From Chersky-840 sp036511675 (GTDB lineage Bacteria > Actinomycetota > Acidimicrobiia > Acidimicrobiales > UBA8190), in contig DATCBU010000054.1 in the NCBI GenBank assembly GCA_036511675.1, forward strand, positions 1 to 64,000: a stretch of 64,000 bases of DNA, given 5' to 3'. Under the pieces are notes generated by a model. The model saw only the letters and a list, made by a program, of their open reading frames with translations. It did not search any database and was not told the DNA's origin. Positions 59,677 through 64,000 of the stretch are shown in pieces. The position numbers and the translations under genes are program-made. Numbering within the stretch: the stretch's first letter is position 1; each line of letters opens with the position of its first letter.

Positions 59677-59694
59677 CTTAACGTTAACGTTAAG
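59677..59694. promoter_or_regulatory. 18-bp perfect palindrome at the permease-MerR promoter
   Basis: CTTAACGTTAACGTTAAG is fully self-complementary. Its position 8 nt upstream of the permease start, and its length and AT-rich symmetry, fit a MerR-type operator within the promoter spacer. It is the clearest operator in the window. Confidence 0.8.
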
Positions 59695-59761
59695 GTCTTG
59701 CAGCTGGGGGCGACGTTCCGGGCTCGGGCTGGCCCCGGCCCAGCTCAGAGCGGTCGTGGGA

Positions 59762-60244
59762 TCAGTCGTCGAGGCTCCGGGAGAAGGAGCGGTTGCGCGG
59801 ATCATCCTTGAACTCCCCGTAGGGAGGCCTGGGGTGATATCCGGCGCCGACGTAGAGCGAGATGGCATCCGGTTGCTCGATCCCGGTCTCCAACCACATC
59901 TCGCCGTAGCCCGCCGCCCTGGCCTGTTCCTCCAGGAAGGCCAGGACCCGAGCGCCAAGGCCACGACGGCGGAGTACGGGGTCGACATACATGCGCTTGA
60001 TCTCGGCCACTCCCGGACCGAGGTGACGGATGCCACCGCACGCCACCTCGACACCCTCAACCACGGCCACCACGAAGCACCCGGCGGGTGGCTCGAATTC
60101 GTCACCACGCAGGGGCGCGGGGCCCGCGCCGCCGTAGCGCCGGGCCATCTCGGCGATCTGTCGGTCCTGGAGTTGGCGCGCCCCGGGGCTGTCCACGGCG
60201 ACGGTGCGCAAGGCGACCTCGGCGTGGTCAGCGGATTTCGGCAT
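59762..60244 (-). CDS. GNAT-family N-acetyltransferase
   Basis: 160 residues by the ATG at 60244. The GNAT core is visible: FVVAVVEGVEVACGGIRHLG (strands 2-3), IKRMYVDPVLRRRGLGARVL (motif A, with the acetyl-CoA pyrophosphate loop RRRGLG) and ISLYVGAGYHPRPPYGEFKD (motif B, with the usual tyrosine). It transfers an acetyl group to an amine; the substrate is not predictable. It lies 67 nt from the promoter palindrome of the DHA2-MerR operon on the same strand and could be an upstream member of that region, but is probably separate. Confidence 0.9.
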   Translation of the reverse strand: MPKSADHAEVALRTVAVDSPGARQLQDRQIAEMARRYGGAGPAPLRGDEFEPPAGCFVVAVVEGVEVACGGIRHLGPGVAEIKRMYVDPVLRRRGLGARVLAFLEEQARAAGYGEMWLETGIEQPDAISLYVGAGYHPRPPYGEFKDDPRNRSFSRSLDD

Positions 60245-60335
60245 GCGGTCATGATGCTGGGCCTGGCGATGGCAGGCAACGACGGGGACAACCGTGACGG
60301 TTGACCCCGCGGGGCTGCTCATCTAGACAGGCGCA

Positions 60336-61826
60336 ATGGGGGCACGACACCGCGCTGGTAGATCGCCGTGGACGACACGGGTGCGGCTGGCGACGATCGG
60401 GACGCTCCTGATCGGCGTCGTGGTGGCCCCGGGGACGGTCCGGGCCTCGGCCGGCCCGCTGCTGTCGATCACGGTCTCGGGCAATCATTTCGTCAACGGT
60501 GCCGGGAGCACCGTCCGCTTGCTGGGCGCGGATGTCCCGAGCACCGAGTACGCCTGTGACCAGGGTTGGGGCTACGCGTCGCAGCCGCTGACCGTCGGCA
60601 CGGCCGACGCCATCGCCTCGTGGCACGCCGATGCGGTGCGCGTCCCTCTCAACGAGGATTGCTGGCTGGGCATCAACGGCCAGCCGTCATACGGGACCGA
60701 GGTCGGCTACCAACAGGCCATGGAGTCGTGGGTGACCGACCTCAACGACGCCGGGATCTACGCCATCGTCGACCTGCACTGGACCGCTCCCGGTGCCAAC
60801 GATGCGGACGGTCAGCGACCGATGCCCGACGATCATTCCAAAGCGTTCTGGACCTCGGTGGCCAGCGCCTTCAAGAACAATCACGCCGTGGTCTTCGACG
60901 CCTTCAACGAGCCGTACTCGCCAGCCGCCAACGGCAACTCGAGCCTGCCCGTGAGCTGGTCGTGCTGGCTGAACGGCGGGTGTCTCCTCCCGGTGGCCAA
61001 CCAGGACGGCACCATCAATGATGCCGACACCTACACCGCGGTGGGCATGCAAGCCATGGTGAACACCATCCGCGCCACCGGAGCAACACAGCCGATCCTG
61101 CTGGGGGGCTTGAGCTATGCCAACGATCTATCGGGATGGCTGGCCTACGAGCCCACCGATCCCGATCATCAATTGGCGGCGTCGTTCCACAACTACTACG
61201 GCGAGTCGTGCGACACCACGTCGTGTTGGCAGAGCACCATCGCCACCGTGGCAGCCCAGGTGCCGGTCGTGACGGGCGAGTTCGACCAGGGATACGACTG
61301 CGCCTCCCCACCGACCACGCCCTCGGGCCTCACCACCTTCGACACCACCTTCATGCACTGGGCCGACGCTGACGGGGTGAGCTATCTCGCCTGGGGATGG
61401 TGGGTGCTGGGGAACACCTCGACGCCATGCAGTGCGCTCGCCGATCCCGGGGACAACGACGCCCTGGTCTCCGACTACGCGGGCACAGCGGTCTCGCCCG
61501 ACGGCACGAACCTCCGCACCCACTTGGCGGTGCTGTCGGGGAGCACGGGCCTGCAGGTCACCACGGCGGCCCTGCCGGCCGGAGCGCTGCGCCTGAAGTA
61601 CTCGGCCACCCTTCGGGGCAGTGGCGGCAACCCCCCGTACAAGTGGGCGGTGTCGTCAGGGCGGCTGCCGACCGGCCTGCACCTGCGGGCGACGGGCGTG
61701 ATCTCGGGTAGACCCAGGGTGACGGGCACCTTCACCTTCACGGTGAAAGTCGTCGACCACAAGACCAAGGCCAAGCCTCACACCCAGAATGCCGCCACCC
61801 GGTCGCTGGCGATCACCGTCGTCTGA
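60336..61826 (+). CDS. Secreted glycoside hydrolase family 5 (cellulase-like) with Ig-like module
   Basis: 496 residues. A signal peptide (about 15-40, RLATIGTLLIGVVVAPGTVR) leads to a GH5 TIM barrel (about 42-395). It has the Arg site in ADAVRVPLNEDCWLG, IYAIVDLHW, the acid/base Glu in VVFDAFNEPYSPA (about 193), the His in LAASFHNYYGE, and the nucleophile Glu in VPVVTGEFDQGYDC (about 312). The C-terminal ~90 residues are an Ig-like He_PIG domain (GGNPPYKWAVSSGRLPTGLH; ATGVISGRPRVTGTFTFTV), closely matching the end of the secreted protein at 40751. It probably cleaves a beta-glucan or mannan outside the cell. Confidence 0.9.
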   Translation: MGARHRAGRSPWTTRVRLATIGTLLIGVVVAPGTVRASAGPLLSITVSGNHFVNGAGSTVRLLGADVPSTEYACDQGWGYASQPLTVGTADAIASWHADAVRVPLNEDCWLGINGQPSYGTEVGYQQAMESWVTDLNDAGIYAIVDLHWTAPGANDADGQRPMPDDHSKAFWTSVASAFKNNHAVVFDAFNEPYSPAANGNSSLPVSWSCWLNGGCLLPVANQDGTINDADTYTAVGMQAMVNTIRATGATQPILLGGLSYANDLSGWLAYEPTDPDHQLAASFHNYYGESCDTTSCWQSTIATVAAQVPVVTGEFDQGYDCASPPTTPSGLTTFDTTFMHWADADGVSYLAWGWWVLGNTSTPCSALADPGDNDALVSDYAGTAVSPDGTNLRTHLAVLSGSTGLQVTTAALPAGALRLKYSATLRGSGGNPPYKWAVSSGRLPTGLHLRATGVISGRPRVTGTFTFTVKVVDHKTKAKPHTQNAATRSLAITVV

Positions 61827-61851
61827 TCAGCGGCGTCGTCTGATCAGCGGC
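61818..61851. repeat. 17-bp tandem duplication across the GH5 stop codon
   Basis: GTCGTCTGATCAGCGGC occurs twice in direct succession (61818-61834 and 61835-61851). The first copy contains the last GH5 codons and the TGA stop, so the duplication repeats the stop region without changing the protein. Confidence 0.8.
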
Positions 61852-61935
61852 GTGCCAGACGGCGCCCGCCCTCGGTGTCGGGGGGTGTGTGGTGAGCTCG
61901 AGGTGATGGTGGAGCGATGATTCGCCCGCGCGTGG

Positions 61936-62217
61936 CTAGGTTCGGACCTCTTCGTGCACGGCAGCGGTGCGGCCCTCGGTGTCGGTCACGGCGCGGTCGT
62001 AGGTGCGGTTCTGCGTTCCTGCCGGTCGGCGAGCCATTGCGAAGATGACCGTCGAGATGACCAGGCCGATGGCGCCCACGACCATGAGGATGACCCCCAC
62101 CGTCGAGAGCCGGAAACCATGTCCTTGGCTCGTGACCGCCCAATACATCACCGCACCGGCGGCGATGGAGATCATGCTGAAGACCATTCCTGTCAGACCC
62201 ATGTCTGTCACTTCCAT
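61936..62217 (-). CDS. DUF6458-like small membrane protein
   Basis: 93 residues with two membrane helices (about 10-30 and 38-62): MGLTGMVFSMISIAAGAVMY and STVGVILMVVGAIGLVISTV, then a cytoplasmic tail rich in Arg, Thr and Glu. This is the common actinobacterial DUF6458-type layout. The first ATG at 62217 has AGGA upstream; ATG at 62202 (MGLTG) is also possible. Function unknown. Confidence 0.75.
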   Translation of the reverse strand: MEVTDMGLTGMVFSMISIAAGAVMYWAVTSQGHGFRLSTVGVILMVVGAIGLVISTVIFAMARRPAGTQNRTYDRAVTDTEGRTAAVHEEVRT

Positions 62218-62328
62218 TTCGTGTAGTCCTGGTCAGATGCCAGGAAGCGAAGGAAGCGTGGGCCGGGGTGCCTTCGGGTGTTCTTCTGTCGACACTAACA
62301 AGCAGCAGGTTTTATGCGTGCTTGACGC

Positions 62329-62571
62329 TCAATGGGCGCTGGCCACTTTCTTGCCCCGCATGCGGGGGGCGACCTTGGCCTGATGGCGAGAACAGAACGG
62401 GCCGTCGTTGTAGATCGACAGGCACGTCCCGCATCCGGACTCGCCACACAGCCTTCCCGGCGCGAAGGTCTTCGACCTCGGGCCCGTGCCCTGAAGCCCC
62501 CGGCCCCCCACGGTGCGCTCGATCTCGTTCGAATCCTCCACTGCACCCACCTCCCGAGGGTCGAGGGTCAT
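62329..62571 (-). CDS. Small Cys-rich (zinc-ribbon-like) protein
   Basis: 80 residues. The C-terminal half has LCGESGCGTCLSIYNDGPFC then SRHQAKV: four Cys and one His with CxxxxCxxC...CxxH spacing, suggesting one small zinc site. The tail is basic. Similar small proteins occur in other actinobacteria by my recollection. It is AT-flanked and stands alone. A role as a nucleic-acid-binding or stress protein is possible but unproven. Confidence 0.65.
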   Translation of the reverse strand: MTLDPREVGAVEDSNEIERTVGGRGLQGTGPRSKTFAPGRLCGESGCGTCLSIYNDGPFCSRHQAKVAPRMRGKKVASAH

Positions 62572-62659
62572 TCCCCGCTTCGATTGACCCTCGAGCGACC
62601 GGTGGTCGGCGACAGGCGAGTCTCTTTGACGCTCCCCAACTTACTCTAGTTTTATGACG

Positions 62660-62677
62660 CTAGCAATTTATTACTAG
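62660..62677. promoter_or_regulatory. AT-rich inverted repeat upstream of the winged-helix gene
   Basis: CTAGCAATTTATTACTAG pairs at seven of nine positions and lies in an unusually AT-rich stretch ending 26 nt before the ATG at 62704. Further CTAG-containing sequence (62646 onward) precedes it. It is a candidate operator for the winged-helix protein. Confidence 0.5.
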
Positions 62678-62703
62678 ATTTACCAGGCTATGCTCAAAGC
62701 ACG

Positions 62704-63012
62704 ATGCGCTCCTGGAGCTTTCTCACCAACCACGCCCGGGTCCTGGTGTGCATCGCCCATGACCCCGGGGTCCGCCTGCGCGACATCGCCTCGATGGTGG
62801 GGGTCACCGAACGCAGCGCCTATGGCATCGTGACGGAACTGGCCGCGGCCGGGTACGTGGTCAAGGAGCGGGACGGTCGTCGCAACCGGTACCGCGTCCA
62901 GGCGCATCTGCCGCTGCGAGAGGTGCTGGGGCGAGAGCGAACCATCGGCGAGGTCCTCGACCTCTTGGTCGACGCCAACGCCGACACAAGCACCACCGCG
63001 CCGCCGGAGTGA
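62704..63012 (+). CDS. Winged-helix transcriptional regulator
   Basis: 102 residues, almost only a MarR/ArsR-type winged helix: WSFLTNHARVLVCIAHDPGV, RLRDIASMVGVTERSAYGIV then TELAAAGYVVKERDGRRNRY, and the wing ending RVQAHLPLREVLG. An acidic/Thr tail follows. It has no Cys ligands of ArsR metal sensors. It is convergent with the GAF-ANTAR gene. The AT-rich palindrome upstream suggests autoregulation; the target genes are unknown. Confidence 0.85.
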   Translation: MRSWSFLTNHARVLVCIAHDPGVRLRDIASMVGVTERSAYGIVTELAAAGYVVKERDGRRNRYRVQAHLPLREVLGRERTIGEVLDLLVDANADTSTTAPPE

Positions 63013-63059
63013 GGCCGGGGTTCTGCCCGGAATACGGCGGGTGTGTGGTGTGGCCCCTA

Positions 63060-63824
63060 TTACAGGGAGCGTCTCACCGCCGGGGCGCGGTGTCCGGCGA
63101 TGATCAGATGCAGCTCCGCCGGTGCCAGCGAGTGGTCGATGATGGCCCGGGCCACATCACTCAACTGCCTGCGATTGCTCCGGGCAAAGCTGCGCAGGAG
63201 GGTGAACGCCTCGTCCATGTCCACCTGTCGCCTCTCGGCCACGATGCCCTTGGCCTGCTCGATGACGATGCGGGAGTTGAGCGCACCCTGGAGCTGGGAG
63301 GCCAGGTCGGTACCGTGCTTGATGGCACGCTCCTGGAGGATCCCGATGGTCGCGACGTCGGCCAGGGCCTGCGTGAGGTTGACATCCTCGGGGCGCAACT
63401 CGTTCAACTCCGGGCTGAAGATGTTCATGGCCCCGATCACGTTGCCGCGCAACTGCAGCGGCAGCGCGTGCGCCATCTGGAAGCCGGCTTCTCGGGCTTG
63501 CAGGGCGAAGCGCGGCCAGAGGTCCTCGGAGTCCTCCAGCCGCTGGTTGAGCACTTGCTCCCCGGTGAGCAGGCAGTCGCGGCACGGGCCCTCGTCGTTT
63601 TGGAACTCGATCAACTCGAGGGCCCGCATGCGCTCGGTTGAAGATGCCATGACCCGCAACTCGCCACGGGTGGCGGCGAGGGCCAGGCCCACTTCGGCTG
63701 AACCCAACAACTCCGCACACCGTTCAACGACGATGGACATGAAATCGATGAGGTCGAAGTCAGCGACCAGCGTGTCCGCCAGCTCGATAAAGGTCTGAGC
63801 CAACCACTCTTCTCGATTTTGCAT
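63060..63824 (-). CDS. GAF-ANTAR antitermination regulator
   Basis: 254 residues. A GAF sensor (about 20-165: DFDLIDFMSIVVERCAELLG, EFQNDEGPCRDCLLTGEQVL) is joined by a short helix to an ANTAR RNA-binding domain (about 178-240: LQGALNSRIVIEQAKGIVAE, DEAFTLLRSFARSNRRQLSD). ANTAR proteins bind two-hairpin leader RNAs to prevent termination. Cys residues in the GAF domain (GPCRDC) suggest a redox or metal input. The ATG at 63824 follows GGGGAGTG. The RNA target was not found in this window. A 9-bp tandem repeat lies 60 nt upstream. Confidence 0.92.
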   Translation of the reverse strand: MQNREEWLAQTFIELADTLVADFDLIDFMSIVVERCAELLGSAEVGLALAATRGELRVMASSTERMRALELIEFQNDEGPCRDCLLTGEQVLNQRLEDSEDLWPRFALQAREAGFQMAHALPLQLRGNVIGAMNIFSPELNELRPEDVNLTQALADVATIGILQERAIKHGTDLASQLQGALNSRIVIEQAKGIVAERRQVDMDEAFTLLRSFARSNRRQLSDVARAIIDHSLAPAELHLIIAGHRAPAVRRSL

Positions 63825-63883
63825 GATCACTCCCCGAGCCCAAAGCACTCGGCGAATTCCCTATGGCCCACGTCGCAGACCAT

Positions 63884-63919
63884 CCGGGGACTCCGGGGAC
63901 TCCGGGGACTCCGGGGACT
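63884..63919. repeat. Four tandem copies of CCGGGGACT
   Basis: Exact 9-bp direct repeats, four units, 60 nt upstream of the GAF-ANTAR start and so within or near its promoter. Copy-number change could alter expression. Confidence 0.85.
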
Positions 63920-64000
63920 CCCTCTAATGGTGTCACGGATCCCGAAATTAGTACACCCCATCTGTCTTGCCCTTCTGTGGCGCAGCGCGGTCACGGCTCG

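Overview
The window looks like a chromosomal segment of a high-GC actinobacterium, most likely of the class Acidimicrobiia or a close relative. The reasons are dense high-GC coding, an F420-type LLM oxidoreductase, a GAF-ANTAR protein, DUF5996 and DUF6458 family proteins, and secreted proteins built from GYWLVASDGG-type repeats, which I associate with Acidimicrobiia. The placement rests on remembered family distribution, not a search. I see no rRNA, tRNA, CRISPR array, integrase, intact transposase, phage gene or replication origin.

Layout. 0-3 kb: acetyl-CoA synthetase divergent from a SatP-type acetate permease. 3-18 kb: a loosely packed zone with DUF5996, a TupA-like ATP-grasp protein, a PAS-GGDEF protein, an aldehyde dehydrogenase, a three-gene CopC-CopD/YcnI operon on the minus strand, a PilZ plus two ABM-like gene cluster, and a divergent MerR-PAS-PAS-GAF regulator. 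Its gaps hold degenerate copies of one intergenic repeat and three gene relics (TetR, DHA2 permease, ECF sigma factor). 18-26 kb: a secreted pentapeptide protein, a 2-hydroxyacid dehydrogenase, an ABC-2 exporter with divergent PadR, and two secreted proteins, one an NlpC/P60 repeat protein. 26-34 kb: an HxlR/DHA2 pair, a Kelch-type propeller protein, an amidohydrolase, an NlpC/P60 hydrolase and a thioesterase. 34-43 kb: TetR with a GH38 alpha-mannosidase, a PAS-GGDEF-EAL protein, a secreted Cys-paired repeat protein and a CorA-type channel. 43-50 kb: MarR with a heterodimeric ABC exporter, a VOC protein, an FAD oxidoreductase and small secreted or membrane proteins. 50-60 kb: a DHA2 permease carrying a C-terminal winged helix, an NAD-type formate dehydrogenase, an LLM oxidoreductase, a DHA2-TetR operon and a DHA2-MerR operon. 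60-64 kb: GNAT, a secreted GH5 enzyme, small proteins and GAF-ANTAR.

Themes. (1) Transporters paired with an adjacent regulator occur five times (PadR, HxlR, MarR, TetR, MerR), plus one permease with a regulator-like domain fused to it. Several have clear palindromes at the promoter. (2) Cyclic-di-GMP signalling is represented by two GGDEF proteins, one with EAL, and a PilZ protein. (3) Several secreted wall-active or repeat proteins suggest an elaborate cell surface. (4) Acetate uptake and activation and formate oxidation suggest use of small organic acids.

The most unusual items are the repeat family with its adjacent gene relics, the HWHQH membrane protein in the copper operon, the MerR-PAS-PAS-GAF regulator with a palindrome beside its start, the permease/winged-helix fusion, and the nested hairpin ahead of the GGDEF-EAL gene. 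Operators and operons are inferred from sequence only.
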